DNA of 64,000 nt, taken from assembly GCA_022419385.1 (NCBI GenBank), contig JAJUBI010000004.1:3081286-3145285 (forward strand). The letters are read 5' to 3'. The notes below the pieces were generated by a model, which made no database searches, was not told the origin of the DNA, and worked only from the letters and a program-made list of their open reading frames with translations. The DNA is from Paraconiothyrium sp. Pb-2020 (taxonomy: Eukaryota; Ascomycota; Dothideomycetes; Pleosporales; Didymosphaeriaceae). The position numbers and the translations under genes were made by a program. Shown piece by piece: positions 23,053 through 34,767 of this stretch (its first letter is position 1; each line of letters starts with the position of its first letter).

Positions 23053-23775
23053 TCATAACTTCATCTTCGCTAAGTTGGTCAACATCTCCCGACCGGTGAC
23101 AAGCGTAGTCCTCCATAACGTGTAAAAGTCCAGTGTACTTGAGAACGCTATGCACTGTCAGCACCGCTCTTTTGCTCACACCATGGAAGAGCTTTCTCAT
23201 CCTTGCCAACAATATAAGCACTTACTGTCTGCGAATCCAAAGAACAACATGGGTGGAATCCAGCCCCTCGCATATTCCAACGCAAAGCACGCCTCCTTCA
23301 TCGCATACTGCTTGACCTCGCCCCTCTTCATCAAGTGCATCGCACCCTGCGGATACACCTCTGCCTCGAACGTCCCTGCCTTCCACGCCAATTCCTCCCC
23401 TTTGAGAATCATGAAGTAGTCATCCGCCGTATGCCGTCCGGTATGTCCTTCAGTCCCGATGGCCGACCCAAAGACGATAAGGTACTCGGTGATAGATGCG
23501 TGAATGATAGTCATGGCACCCATGCAGCCGCCCGCGTTGTTGAAGACCCATTCCTCTGCCAGATTCACGTGGTTGGGGTGGCTTTTGGCGAGTTCCGCGA
23601 CGATGTAATCGACCACGGCGCGAGTGTCGTTGCCGTGGGCTGCAATGGCGGATCTAGAGAGAGCATGGAGCTCGGTCGGATTGAAGATGTAAAATTTTTC
23701 GAGATGAGTGTCGAGCATGTACATTAGGGAGGATATTGCGGCCACGATGGCGCCGAGGAAGGTGAGAATGCGCAT
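23053..23775 (-). CDS. ERG2: Sterol C-8 isomerase (Erg2, sigma-1-receptor family)
   Basis: The enzyme moves the C8-C9 double bond of fecosterol to C7 in ergosterol synthesis at the ER membrane. The protein has 214 aa in two exons (23226-23775, 23053-23147). An N-terminal membrane helix (LTFLGAIVAAISSLMYML) is followed by family signatures 'WVFNNAGGCMGAM', 'HASITEYLIVFG', 'GTEGHTGRHTADDYF', 'GEVKQYAM' and 'FALEYARGWIPPM'. The 78-nt intron ends at GCATAG; a nearer CAG acceptor would break the ending. With this junction the C-terminus reads 'TFSSTLDFYTLWRT', as in other Erg2 proteins. Length matches the family. Morpholine fungicides and the sigma-1 ligand site act on this protein in other species. 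Confidence 0.95.
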
Positions 23776-25344
23776 GGCTGCAATCGCAAATCGAGAAGAT
23801 AGGGAAGGATAGAGATGAAGAATGACTTGGAAGTACTACATCAAATGGAATATGACTTGTTAATAATGATGGTAGTTTGTGATGGCCGTCCGAGGTGAGG
23901 CAGTGTGTTTGGTGGAGCCGGCGTAATGATTGGCTGGAACCGATGCTTCCGGCGCTGACAAGATCAGCTCACGGAGTGCGCGGGCAGCGTTGGCTTGTTT
24001 TCTGGGTGCATACACATGCTCTTCTTCGGATCCTTATATTATGCCTCCTTTTTTCATTCCTGCCTTTGTCAAGTGCATCCTCGTAGGAGTGCAACACCCC
24101 GCATAGGGTCCGGCACAGCTTGCGTGCACAGCTTGACCACGACTTTGACCTCTTCTGGGCTACTAGCAATCTGTACCAATGGCGCCATGGTTCTAGCTTC
24201 TTTGATTGTTATCTATTGAAGGCCGTTCCTTGTGGGATGGTAGTGTATACATCTTCGGCAACAGTCTCGAAGCTCGCTGTCTGCCGGTGTCTTCATGATA
24301 GCGAGTAAAGGTAAGCCAGGAACAAGACGTCTAGTATACCCAACTTTTTCCACCAGTCCAGGGTAAGACGCATTCATGTTGATATCTATCAGGCAGCAAG
24401 AGTCACCAGTTGAAATACCTTGGTGGTAAGCAGCGCCCTCGTTGTAGGTAGCATTATTGCCTTGGGTAGTCTACGAAGCCTACCGCCAGGGTCTTTTGGA
24501 TGAGACAACTTGAACCGAGTGCGTATGTTGTATTCAAAGGCTCTAGAGAGCTTCTGCCCGATCTCGAAGAACAGGCGCATGCGGAGGATGATGTTGTGTG
24601 GTTGGTGTTGGCGGGGTCATCCGATTCCGGCGGCTGTCATTGGGCGGTCGAGCCAGCACCTAGCCCTCTGTCTGACCAGGCACGAGACAACGCGTGTTTA
24701 TTTACACGCAGGTGCCTGACCTTAAGCCTGCTCAGCTGCCAGGCGCCCGTCATTACTAGACTCCCCGTGCATTCTTGATAAAGGCCTCCGTCTGTTTACC
24801 TGCGGCGGCGCGCATCCGCAATCCGTGCCTTGCACAGTCCCCATCGTTCGGGGCTTTCGCGGCAGAGCGAGCCGTATACTGGTCTGTGACGTCGCTACTC
24901 CGAGGTACGCTTGCCCGGCACAGATTTTTCCTGGTCGCATATTCACTTTTCCCCCTGTACCCGGAGCTTGGTGGCTCGTTTGCAGCTCTCTCGCTCATTT
25001 GCTTGTATGCTATTTGCTGAAACAGCCAGCCGTCTCCCGCCCTGCGCAGTAGACGTGAGTTTGGACTTCGTCTCCTGTCGGGGCCTTGGCACGCTATACC
25101 GTTTCCGGGTGTCCTGCTCAGAGAGCTCCAGCTCGCGTCACTCAAAAGTACGATAATTGTGCTTCACTCACCGCGAGCCCTGGAGGAGCACTACTCACCT
25201 CCTCACTTGAGGCGGCTTCTCCACTTTATTGTTCCTGCCGCCCTTGCACCCCTCAACTCCCCATGATCTGCAAGCTTGCCAGTTGTTCTTTCCCCCTTGT
25301 TCAACATACCAAGTCTCGCGACTTCGCCTGAACCAACTGTCATC
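23776..25344. other. Divergent intergenic region
   Basis: About 1.57 kb lies between the starts of ERG2 (minus) and the OTU gene (plus), so it holds both promoters. Short open frames overlap on both strands around 24500-25200 with no recognisable protein. Confidence 0.5.
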
Positions 25345-26468
25345 ATGGCGCCCCGCAGATCGCGAGCCAACTCCCCCGAGTTCCCCATTCTGGAGGCCAA
25401 TGCCTTGTATGCGGGGGAGATCAAGGGTGATGGTGAGTGCAATATGCTAATTTTGACGCGAACTCAGGCTGACGGCCCAAGGCAACTGCCTGTTCAATGC
25501 CCTTTCCGATCAGCTCTACGGCACTCAAGACATGCACGAGGTGCTTCGCACCTATACCATCGAGCACATGAAGCAACACTCGGGATTCTACCGCCAGTAC
25601 ATGGCTGTGAATAACGTTCGCCGAAATCCCAAACGCAAGACGACGGCTGCACTGCCTGCTACCATCGAGCCTTCCGCTTATACCGAAGAGGAGCTGCAGA
25701 GGCAGTTTGAACTCCATGTGGAGAAGATGGGACAGCCTGGCGAGTGGGCTGACAATATGGAAGTGTCGGCTTTTGCATCAGCCTTTCATGTTCACGTTCG
25801 CCTCTGGCAGGCCGACTTTACCCTCCTCATTTCCCCGAGCTTCGACTATCAATACGAGGAGCCTGGAGCTGTAGATGACAGACAGACGCTCCACATTGCT
25901 TATCACGTAAGTGTCCGTTGCATCCAATCGGCGATACCAGTCTTACCTGATGCAGAGCTGGGAACACTACTCATCAGTCCGCAACAACGTTGGGCCCCAT
26001 ACCGGCGTACCGGACGTCACAGTGGTTCCGCTACAGACATCTTTGCGGAAACGGCCGAGCCCTAGTGTCTCAGGTGACGATGAGGACGAGATCCCGCGTG
26101 CCCGGAAGCGTCGATCGCCCCTTCCACTGTTCGACTCGGACTCAACTCCCGAGTGTACAGAGAGCTCATCTGATGAATCCAACGGACCGGTGTTATCGCA
26201 GACACATCTTGAGCTTCCCGAATTAGTGCAAGGAGCGAAGCCCCAGAAGCTTACCATCAAGCTACGATGCCTTCGGACCACTGATTCCGCCGAACCTAAT
26301 GACCCTATTGAGCCTCTCACAGCCATTCCACCGCCTACAATTACTCCAACCTCACCACTACCGCACTCACCAGCACCACAGTCTGCTGTCACCGCGACCA
26401 ACTCAGACCTTCCGCCTCCCATATATCCTCAACCACCACCGCAACGGCCACTTGAGACGATGATCTAG
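25345..26468 (+). CDS. OTU-family cysteine protease (deubiquitinase-like)
   Basis: The protein has 341 aa in three exons (25345-25432, 25482-25906, 25956-26468). The OTU catalytic motif GDGNCLFNALSDQLYG spans the first intron, giving the active-site Asp and Cys. The second half of the OTU fold includes 'WADNMEVSAFASAF', and 'HIAYHSWEHYSSVRN' across intron 2 supplies the catalytic His. The arrangement resembles OTUD3-like enzymes, which cleave ubiquitin chains. The C-terminal 170 residues are acidic, Ser/Pro-rich and probably disordered; they carry a 'RARKRR' basic cluster that could be a nuclear localisation signal. Domain assignment is firm; chain specificity is unknown. Confidence 0.92.
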
Positions 26469-27059
26469 ACCCAGACGCGTGACAGAAGAACACGCACACA
26501 TATACTCACGACGATACCCCATCACCATACCTTGCATAGCTTAGGCGCATTTTGATTCTCCCTTTCTCTGTGCTTTGGCCAGGGATCCTCTTTTCAGTTG
26601 CATAACATACGAGCATGACACACGGTATTTGCATGGCATGGCATGGCATCTCAGATTCGACGACGGATCACACTGCATGACCGATCAGGACGAGCAGGGC
26701 ACCAAAGTGCTTGGGTCTTGCATTCTTGAATCTGGATTGGCGTTGGTGGCTTATTGATTGATTGTTCTCTTCGCAATGACGTACAAGACGAAGAAATATG
26801 TAGTCAATCAGCTCTTCTATCGCTACTACACTTGACTTGGCTTGACGCGTGTGATGGTGTTTATAGTGACTTGCACGCACATTATGTAGCTTTCATAGCA
26901 GGCTACACCTAGTCTCACACATACCCAACGCCTGCCTGTGGTCCAGCAGCTACCTCTCCCATGTATTTCAGACCCAGTCTTGATGATCCGAACGCCACTG
27001 CAATGCCATGATAAATACAAGCTCGGAACGATGCATGCTGGTCTCGCACATGATTACGA
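26469..27059. other. Convergent intergenic spacer
   Basis: About 590 bp lies between the 3' ends of the OTU gene and TRS85. It holds a short GCATG tandem repeat at 26631-26650 and otherwise nothing recognised. Confidence 0.5.
26631..26650. repeat. GCATG tandem repeat
   Basis: Four copies of a 5-bp unit are present (three GCATG and a final GCATC). It lies in the convergent 3' spacer. It is probably a neutral microsatellite. Confidence 0.7.
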
Positions 27060-29450
27060 TTAAACCGCACCCTCAAAAAGATCATCCTTCTCAGGCGTCC
27101 TCTCCAGCGTCGGACTCAGAGGGCCTGCGTCGATATTCGGCGCCACAGCACCTACCAGACTCTTCCGGTGGGCTCGTGGACTTGCATCTAGCGTCTCTGT
27201 CGCCTCCTCCACTAGCATGCTCTGCTGTGCTTCCCCAGCCTCTTGATCTTCGCCAAGTCCGCGGTTTGCAAGTCGCAACCCAAGAATCTGCTGTCTTAAA
27301 TCATCAACAAAATGTTGCATCTCATCGAAGGGCAAGCGCGCCGGCCCTCCTCCTGTGGTCTCGGTACGCGCGCCATACAGGTGCAGCGCGGCGTCAAGGC
27401 ACTTCTCCGCCTGCAGGGTTTTGTTTTGGTGCCACCACTCCTGGGCAGCGAGTACAGCCCAGAAGGCTGCTTTGCGGCGTCTTGAGCCGAGCTTGAGGGT
27501 TCCAAGGCCGGGTCGGATGGAGAAACACGCTGATATGCGCTCTGTAAATAAGGCGGCACCTATAGGTCCTACCAGGTTCATCTCCAGAATACGGGACCCC
27601 CATCGGGCGGCGTCGTCGGTGGCAGAAGTGCCGCGTAGCCGTAGCAGTTCTAGAGACAGGGCGAGTGTCCGCAATGCGTAGAAGGGTGTTGCGGAGCGTT
27701 GACGATCAGTGTAGCTGTACGTTGCTGATCTAATCCACTCGTCGACTTTCTCGGTGCGCACTTTGGCGGTGATTGCAGCGGGCGAGAGGAGCGCAGATAG
27801 GGCAGCCATCTCAGCGGCGCCAGCGTAGTGTTGCCATGCTTTGTCGTTGTTGAAATCCGTACACAGGATCTCGTATGTGCTGAGCGCCAACTTGGTATCT
27901 CGCAGCATAAAGCAGTAGTCGGCAAGCCTCCGCATCAAGGCTTCGGGAGCGTCTGGTCGGTAAAAGCCTCCGGCGGAATCATAATTGGTGTTTGAAGAGG
28001 TAATAGTAGATGCGGAGCTCGAGCGTGAGGAGCCAAAGGTTGTCCAGCGTTTTGAGAGAGACATGAAGCGGCCGGAAAGACCACGACGGCGGGCAAGGAT
28101 TTGCTCGTTCCATTGGTGAATGTTGCGCTCCATGTGTGGGACCATGGATTGGGCGACAAGCTCTCGAACGAAAGTTCTTATGGCAGTGACATCTGAATCG
28201 GGTATATGGGGAGTAGGGCCGGTAAATTCGTCGGCGCTTTCTGCAAGACGTTGTAAGTATTGTAGCTAGAGATGGGAGTTGGTGGGCATACCTTGCTTCT
28301 GTATTTCCGCCAGTTCTTCCGACGCCGACAACCACGCGCATGTTGGTAATCGTACAGCATCGTCATCAGATGATATACATTGCTGGCCCTTCAGTCGCAG
28401 CAGGTGGCAATTGAGCCCGAAGTGTCGCTTCATAGAATCGAAAGTCGCATTGGATTTCGCGATGTCCCCGGTCTCCTCCTCGTGGATGAATACATAGTAC
28501 CGTAAGAACAGACCGTCCACCCATTGTGGAACTCGTAGATCGCCCTGGTGTTGTCTATTGTACAGATCTCGAAGCTCTTCCACCGGGGCTGCGCTTCGTG
28601 AACTCGTTGCAATGACGCCTACAACTGGATGTGCGAATGTTTCGTGAGGAACCATTGGGAGGCCTGACAGCAGCCGCCGCAAGTACAACGTATAGAAAGG
28701 AGATCTGTCGCTCTCCTGGGCACCTGGTTCGCCCTGGTTCAGGTAGTCGGGCACCGAGCCCTGGGCGTTGAACTCGGTATATTGCAAATGGCGGTCCACC
28801 AGCTCCTCGACCTCTGCAATATCGCCGCCCACGGGTCGCGGTCTTATTGCAGTGATGGACACTCTTCCTTGATTTCTTGGATTTTGCTGTGGAGGCGGCT
28901 TTTCAGACACCGGAGGACGACCCAAGACTTCGTCCATGCCCACGAACCGTACACCGAAATCCTCATAGCTCTTGCTGGCCCCAACGCTGTCTCGTATTGT
29001 GACCTTGCCAGATACGGACTCTCCGAACGGCCGGAGGAGTTGTAGCAATCCACCATCTAATCCCTTGCCACGTATCAATTCCTCTGTCTCATTGTCCGCC
29101 ACGACGACGACGTGCGGCGCATATGCCTGCTGTATGAGGGTCTTGTGCTCGTCCGATATCCCCGGCGGTAGGCTGCTTGGCGTGCCCGTGCCATTCTGTC
29201 TTGAGCCTGGAGAGAAGACAGACCCAGGTATGACAGAGGCAGTCGGCGTTGCGCTGCCCGAGCTGGGTCGCGATGTCGATATCGAGGCCGTGGACTCAAA
29301 AAGCTTGTGCAGCGACGGGTTCGATGTCCGGTAGGGCAGGGATGCCAGAGAGGAGGCGGGAGATGCTCGTTGCTTGGGGAGCACTATGGATGTGTCCAGA
29401 TCGGCCGGATACTTGGGAGGCTTCGGCGTGGCATCTTGGATGGGCGTCAT
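27060..29450 (-). CDS. TRS85: TRAPP complex subunit Trs85 / TRAPPC8
   Basis: This is a subunit of the TRAPPIII complex, which activates Ypt1/Rab1 in autophagy and ER-Golgi traffic. The protein has 779 aa in two exons (28292-29450, 27060-28240), with a 51-nt intron. The start at 29450 gives 'MTPIQDATPKPPKYP'; upstream codons in this frame lack an ATG before a stop. After a disordered Ser/Pro-rich N-terminus, family motifs appear: 'QAYAPHVVVVADNE', 'LLRPFGESVSGKVTIRDS', 'DFGVRFVGM' and 'FRPD...YCFMLRDTKLALSTYEIL' with TPR-like helices near the C-terminus. It is shorter than human TRAPPC8, as usual in ascomycetes. It shares a 327-bp divergent promoter with CCA1. Confidence 0.9.
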
Positions 29451-29777
29451 GGGGAGCTCGGGCGGGGCGCCCACGAGGTTGAGGTTGCGCGCACAGATAC
29501 TGGGGTTGCCGGCATGTATTCTGGCGCTGCGCAAACAGATCCGGCGGGCGACGGCGGGCTACAAGGCGCGGTTCTACGTTTGAGGCTCGGCTTGGGCTGG
29601 CGAAAGGTGACGATGACCGATGCGGCCGCTACGCATCCTGAGTGGACGAGACAAGCACACCTCCATCACAGACCTCGAACCTACGCACCACACTCCTTTG
29701 GCCTGATTGCACCTCCCGGACCAATCCTCCGACTCTAGCACCGCATAAACGGCTGTCTAAGAGCCTGGCTCACTTGC
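29451..29777. promoter_or_regulatory. Divergent promoter TRS85 / CCA1
   Basis: Only 327 bp separate the two start codons, so both promoters must lie here. A CCAAT box is seen at 29721-29725. No clear TATA element is visible. Confidence 0.55.
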
Positions 29778-32700
29778 ATGCCATTGATGAGTCGTGCCTT
29801 CCGTGTTTGTTCATCACGAGGAATTTCTCTCTATACCAGGCCCCACCGGCCCTCACCTTTGACACCACTTGACTTTGCACAACCATCCGCTCGGACTAGA
29901 CTTCTTCTACCGTGTTCACTCCATCTACTTTCTCGCATGCCTGCTGAGAGGCTGCCGTCACCAGATCACCAAGAACAGCCCGCGCCTAAACGGCGAAAGA
30001 CTGCATCTTCTGAGCCTCGTTTCGTATGCGCCTATAGTGGCATGGCGTCTCGTTCAGGTGCAAATCCAACCACGCTGGAGCTGACCGAGGAGGAGACCAA
30101 GCTTCGAAATTTGCTCCTCGCTGTCGCAGCTTACATCGACCAAGCTCCGTCCTCTGATGGTTCTGGGGTCTCCGTCGCCGAAGAGGTCGCGCAGGAAAAA
30201 GTTGTGCTGCGGTGGACAGGCGGCTGGGTCCGTGACAAGCTCCTCGGAGTGGGTAGCCACGATGTCGACGTTGCCATCAATAAGATGACGGGCGAGAACT
30301 TCGGCTTGAGAATGTTAGAGTACCTTAAGATTCCCGGCAATCTCGAAAAGCACGACTTCGGCGCAGCTGAGAGCGGCAAGATCATGTCTGGACTACACAC
30401 CATCAAAGCAAATCCAGAAGCCTCCAAGAACCTAGAAACAGCAACTATCAAGGTCATGGGAATTGACCTCGACCTTGTCAACCTCCGGAAAGAAACGTAT
30501 GACGAGGTCAGTCGAAATCCGCAAATGGAGTTCGGAACCGCAGAAGAAGATGCAATGCGACGAGATGCTACCGTGAACGCTATGTTCTACAACTTGAACA
30601 CACAACAGATCGAGGATTTCACGAATCGCGGCTTCGATGATATGGCCGGGAAGATCATACGAACACCTCTAGAGCCCTACCAAACCTTCAAGGATGATCC
30701 ACTCCGAGTGCTGAGGCTGATTCGCTTCGCAAGTCGGCTAAACTACACCCTTGACCCGGAGACCGCAAAGGCCATGGCAAACGAAGACATACAAGAAGCT
30801 CTCAAGATCAAAATCAAACGCGAGAGGGTGGGCATCGAGATGGAGAAGATGCTAAAGGGGCCTGACCCTGGCATGGCTCTCCGACTAATCGACGAGGCTG
30901 GTCTGTATGGCACCATCTTCACCGATCCAACTCGGACAATGGAGTTCCAACCTGATATCGAACATTACCGAAAGGCATATCAATTCATGGCCTCATGGAT
31001 CAACGAAAGAGAAAGCTCAAAATACCCGGTCCTTTTTCAAACATTGCTGAGCACTCGCGACACAGAGTCTGACGAGTCCTATCTAGCATGGGTCTGCGCG
31101 GCCGTCATACCGTGGGCTGAGGCACCAAAGGTACCCCCTCCGAAGAAGAACAAGCAGCCTCTTCACGCGGCTTACCTCGTGGCTCAAGAAGGTCTGAAAG
31201 CGCCCAATCGAGTGTGCGATGTCATTGCAGCGTCCTTGAACAATTATTTGGTTATCTCTCAGCTAGCTGGAGAGTGTCAGAGACGACGTGGAAAAGAGAA
31301 CCCCGCATCACCTGCTCAAAGGGAAAAAATAGGAATGGCACTACGAAGTTGGGGTCGCACGTGGAGGTCACAAGTATTCTTTGCACTGCTGCACGAGATC
31401 GTGTATGGCGAACAATCCACTGAAGGTACAAATTCGTTCAAATTGTCATACTTCATCTCAAATATCAACTGACCATCTCAGACATACTTCGCCAATATGC
31501 CAATTTTCTGACCCTTGCCACCGATCTCGATCTCCTAGATGTCATCAACTTGAAGCCGCTTTTAAAGGGTACGGAGCTCGCAACGGCCCTTGGAATCAAG
31601 CCTGGCCCATGGATGAAGGACGCTCTCGATGTGGTCTTGGCCTGGCAATTGCGTAACCCCTCCGTCACCGATCCATCCGCTGCAATCGAGGAAGTCAAGA
31701 AGACCAGCAAAAGTGAGCTACCCTCTCGACTCGTCTCCCATTTCCTAACGCTTACGATCCGCCCTCTTTTCTCGCAGGCTAAGACAGACGGCATTGGAGA
31801 CGCGCCGGCGCCCTGGAAGACGCGCGAGAATAGGTCTTTTCTGGATTTGCTGCACTGGTGCATAAGGGCGGCGGATCAGAAAGATCTGCGGGAGTGGTTC
31901 AGATTAATGAGGCCTCCCATTTTCCGGATGCTGGAGGATAGCGACCTTCACTGGAAAGCAAAAGCGTGCCAAGTTATTGTCCAACTGGTGAGAAAGGCAC
32001 CAGAGAATATTAAAGAAGAGTGTCGGGACTTATTTGCTGAAGATCTGTTTGGGTGCTTCAACTATCTCCCCACTTTGACTCCTGCGCAAGACTCTACGAA
32101 GTTGCTGGATCATGTGTTTCCGGCTTTGATTTCTTTCGTTCCTGTAGCAGAGCAGAGGACTGCAGAATTCTACGAGCACGCTGCAGTTCCCGCGAAGGGT
32201 TGGCACACTAATAGTGCAGCACTTAGCGACAAGAATTCCCGATTTCTCGACAAGATCGTTCGACAAGGCGCCGTAGCCGTCCTTCATCACGCGGCAACTC
32301 CAACAACTTACCCCGAACTTGCAACCCTCGTCTTACAGAACCTTAGTCGCCTCATTATCGCATTAGATATTGAGTGGGTTAAGCACGCCAACGACGTCCT
32401 CCCGTTACTTCACGATATCCTCCGCGACACGTTTAGCCCCGCGCATGCGGATCTTCCACTCGCAGCGGTCAAGTGTCTTCAAGCAAGCATCGCAAAGGGA
32501 TGGCCTCGTATGGGTGAGTCTTCTTCTACACCTTTTCTTGTTTCACAATTGAACGATGTCTGACCGTAATTACCCTTCAGATACCAAACGCTTGCAGGAC
32601 ATGTACCTCTCCGTTGCTACGGCCTGGGTCAATTGCCTGAAATATGATAACAATTCACAGAGCCTAGAAGCGCTGAGAGATGAGTTGAAGAGATCTGTGA

Positions 32701-32967
32701 TGTTTCTGGAACTCGCTTTTTATAGAAAAGGAATTGACGTGAATGCGGCCGGTTGGTGGTCTAGCGAGAAAGAAAGAGCTAGAAAGGAGAAGGCGCCGTG
32801 GGAAGGTATGCTAGAGTCTTGCAGCTAATACTGACAATATCGTCAGCATGTTTATATGTGCGTGCACACTCTACTAATTATGCTTTTCGTGCGTATTGCG
32901 CTTCTAGATACAGACGCTTGTGCTGTTTAGCCCAACTGCGGCCTCTAACATTTGCCAAGTGGCTTAA
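29778..32967 (+). CDS. CCA1: tRNA CCA-adding enzyme fused in frame to a TTI2-like domain
   Basis: Exon 1 (29778-31425) and exon 2 (from 31482) encode the class II tRNA nucleotidyltransferase that adds CCA to tRNA 3' ends. 'GGWVRDKLLG' followed by 'DVDVAI' holds the catalytic Asp pair; 'DLVNLRKE', 'RRDATVNAMFYN' and 'DDPLRVLRLIRFASR' are the next core motifs, and 'LGIKPGPWMKDAL' ends the domain. The frame then continues without a stop into a helical TTI2-like part ('HWKAKACQVIV', 'NYLPTLTP'), then exons 32581-32805, 32847-32857 and 32908-32967 (991 aa in all). A 65-nt intron-like segment at 31713-31777, if spliced, gives a TAA at once (627 aa). The last exons are uncertain: the end could be 32828 or, with one more junction, 33208. 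Confidence 0.82.
31713..31777 (+). other. Possible alternatively spliced (retained) intron in CCA1
   Basis: The segment starts GTGAGC, has a TCCTAACGC branch-like site and a pyrimidine tract before CGCAG. It is 65 nt, not a multiple of three. Spliced, the Ser codon is kept (AGC) and TAA follows at 31780-31782. Unspliced, the frame reads on as 'LVSHFLTLTIRPLFSQ' into the TTI2-like part. Confidence 0.55.
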
Positions 32968-33417
32968 ATTATCCAATTTCTGATTTGGTCAATGAACTGA
33001 GCCACTCGCGGACTATTACCCTCGTGCATTTCTGCTGCCAGTCGATCCGAGCTTCGCCGATCTGGGGGTTGCGCTTCACACCAAGAATCCTACAACCCAG
33101 CTAGTGCGTCATCCCGCCCCCGTCGCGGCAACAACGGCATACAGCCTTACTGATCCACAGAACAGCACTCCCTTGGGTATTGGAAACAGTCTGACGGACG
33201 AAAGCTAGCCATTCTACTGGGTGCAGACTCTTTCTCAGTTGAGGATGGGGCCTTCTTGGGAAGCCGGTATGACGGGAGCCAAGGAAGGCTTGGAATCGAC
33301 TTCAAACGAAGAACTCTCCATATGAGGGGGCCTGAAGTGGCTCGATTCTTGATATAATTGCCTGAATATTGAGAAGATACAGTACCCTCTACAAAGCCTT
33401 GGTCTGGGATTTTCACA
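32968..33417 (+). other. Spacer with an orphan protein-like frame
   Basis: The frame 32996-33208 lacks an ATG but reads like protein ('DYYPRAFLLPVDPSFADLG'). A GTGGCT donor at 32959 and an acceptor at 33001 (CTGAG) would join it in phase to the last exon of the CCA1-TTI2 gene. It could be its true C-terminus, or a remnant of another gene. The rest is the leader of the gene at 33418. Confidence 0.4.
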
Positions 33418-34415
33418 ATGCAAACTTCTACTTCCTCGAAAGCACTGCTGCTCGCAGCATCAACAATACTTTGCGCACAAGGACAAAACATAACCAACAC
33501 AACATCGACACCAGAAGGCTGTGGAACTGAGATAGCCTGGCGAAACGCAGGAAACAGCTCCACAAACTCGACTGGCAAGAGGGAATTCAGGTGGACCAAC
33601 AGCAGCGACTCTGAGCAACCCGATTCAGACCCGTGGTATCTCTCTGTCTTAGTCAATGACACAGTGCGCAGAGGCGACGACAATATCGTGTCGGACGGCG
33701 GCATCGCTCTACGAGGATTCATAAGCCTACCCGACAACGTGAGGAACACGAGTCTATGCGTATACCAGTTTGGCAGCGCAAACGTGACGCTGGACAACAA
33801 CGCCGATGATGGAATGGACTCCTGTGGAGGTCTAGTGAGCGACGAGTGTAAATACTTCATCAAGGACAGTTTCTTGCACGAGTCCGTGGGTAACGGGTGT
33901 CCACTGTATCGCAAGGCCGGCACTGAAGGGGACAACGCGTTCAAGAAGGCTTGTCCGAATTTGAGGGATGGAACTAGCAGTATGACTCCATGACATTACT
34001 GATTCCCAACATATAATGCTAACTTCACGGTAAAGGCTACCGCACAGACATGTCGAATACCACATGCGCCACGTACGATATTCCCAGCGTCGACATTCCG
34101 GAAGGATATCATTCATACGGCACCGCATCTATGTCCGACCCTTTTGAAGACTTCAGATATCGGCCTAACATGACCGAGGCGTATGATCTGTTAGTTCGTC
34201 AAACGATACCGTACGTTTTGTATGGCGGATTCTCCGATTCAAATTCCGTGGCGTTAATGACCAGATTCGTTTGTGTGACGCCAGACAGGACAGTGCAGGG
34301 GAGTCGTGCTGTGCCGGGGGGCAAGGCACCTTGGGAGAGTCAGGCGGTAGGGCTGATGGCGGGGCGTGCGGCCGTCGTTGTTGCTGGGTTATTGGGGTTT
34401 ATGCTCATGATGTAG
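33418..34415 (+). CDS. Secreted glycoprotein with C-terminal GPI-type signal
   Basis: The protein has 313 aa in two exons (33418-33979, 34036-34415); the 56-nt intron has a TGCTAAC branch. The signal peptide (ALLLAASTILCAQG) is followed by many N-glycosylation sequons (NIT, NTT, NSS, NST, NDT, NTS, NVT, NMT). Cysteines are evenly spread and could form several disulfides. The C-terminus is hydrophobic ('AAVVVAGLLGFMLMM') after a small-residue stretch, as for GPI anchoring. No known enzyme domain was recognised. It is probably a surface protein of the cell wall or plasma membrane. Confidence 0.8.
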
Positions 34416-34767
34416 ATATAAGAATGACTCATGTTGTTGCCGTTGTTTACTTTAATTGTGCCTACTGAGTGGCTAATGCGCTTGACGACTTCCATGTCGG
34501 GTCAGCACCCATTGCTCTCTTGCCATGCCCCCTTACACGGCGATGACTTGCGAAAAAGCTGATATGTATAGAGGTCATCTGGGGCAAACATCATCTCATA
34601 CTGTATGCATGGTAACGCATGAACGTCATCATCAACTTCGATGCTGTCTTAATCAACTCCGCCCATTATCGCCACCCAATATCGGCCACAAACAGATATG
34701 CATCTTGTCCACCAAACATAGTCATTCCCACCATATTCCAGACCGCCGGATGCCACCGCCATGTTCT
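34416..34767. other. Convergent intergenic spacer
   Basis: About 350 bp lies between the ends of the glycoprotein gene and the proline-rich gene. Nothing was recognised. Confidence 0.5.

Noticed and set aside
23149..23159. Nearer CAG acceptor in the ERG2 intron
   Set aside because: It gives a C-terminus unlike Erg2; the next TAG restores the conserved ending.
33147..33944. 265-aa minus-strand open frame
   Set aside because: It is the reverse shadow of the glycoprotein gene at 33418, which has signal peptide, sequons and a phase-consistent intron.
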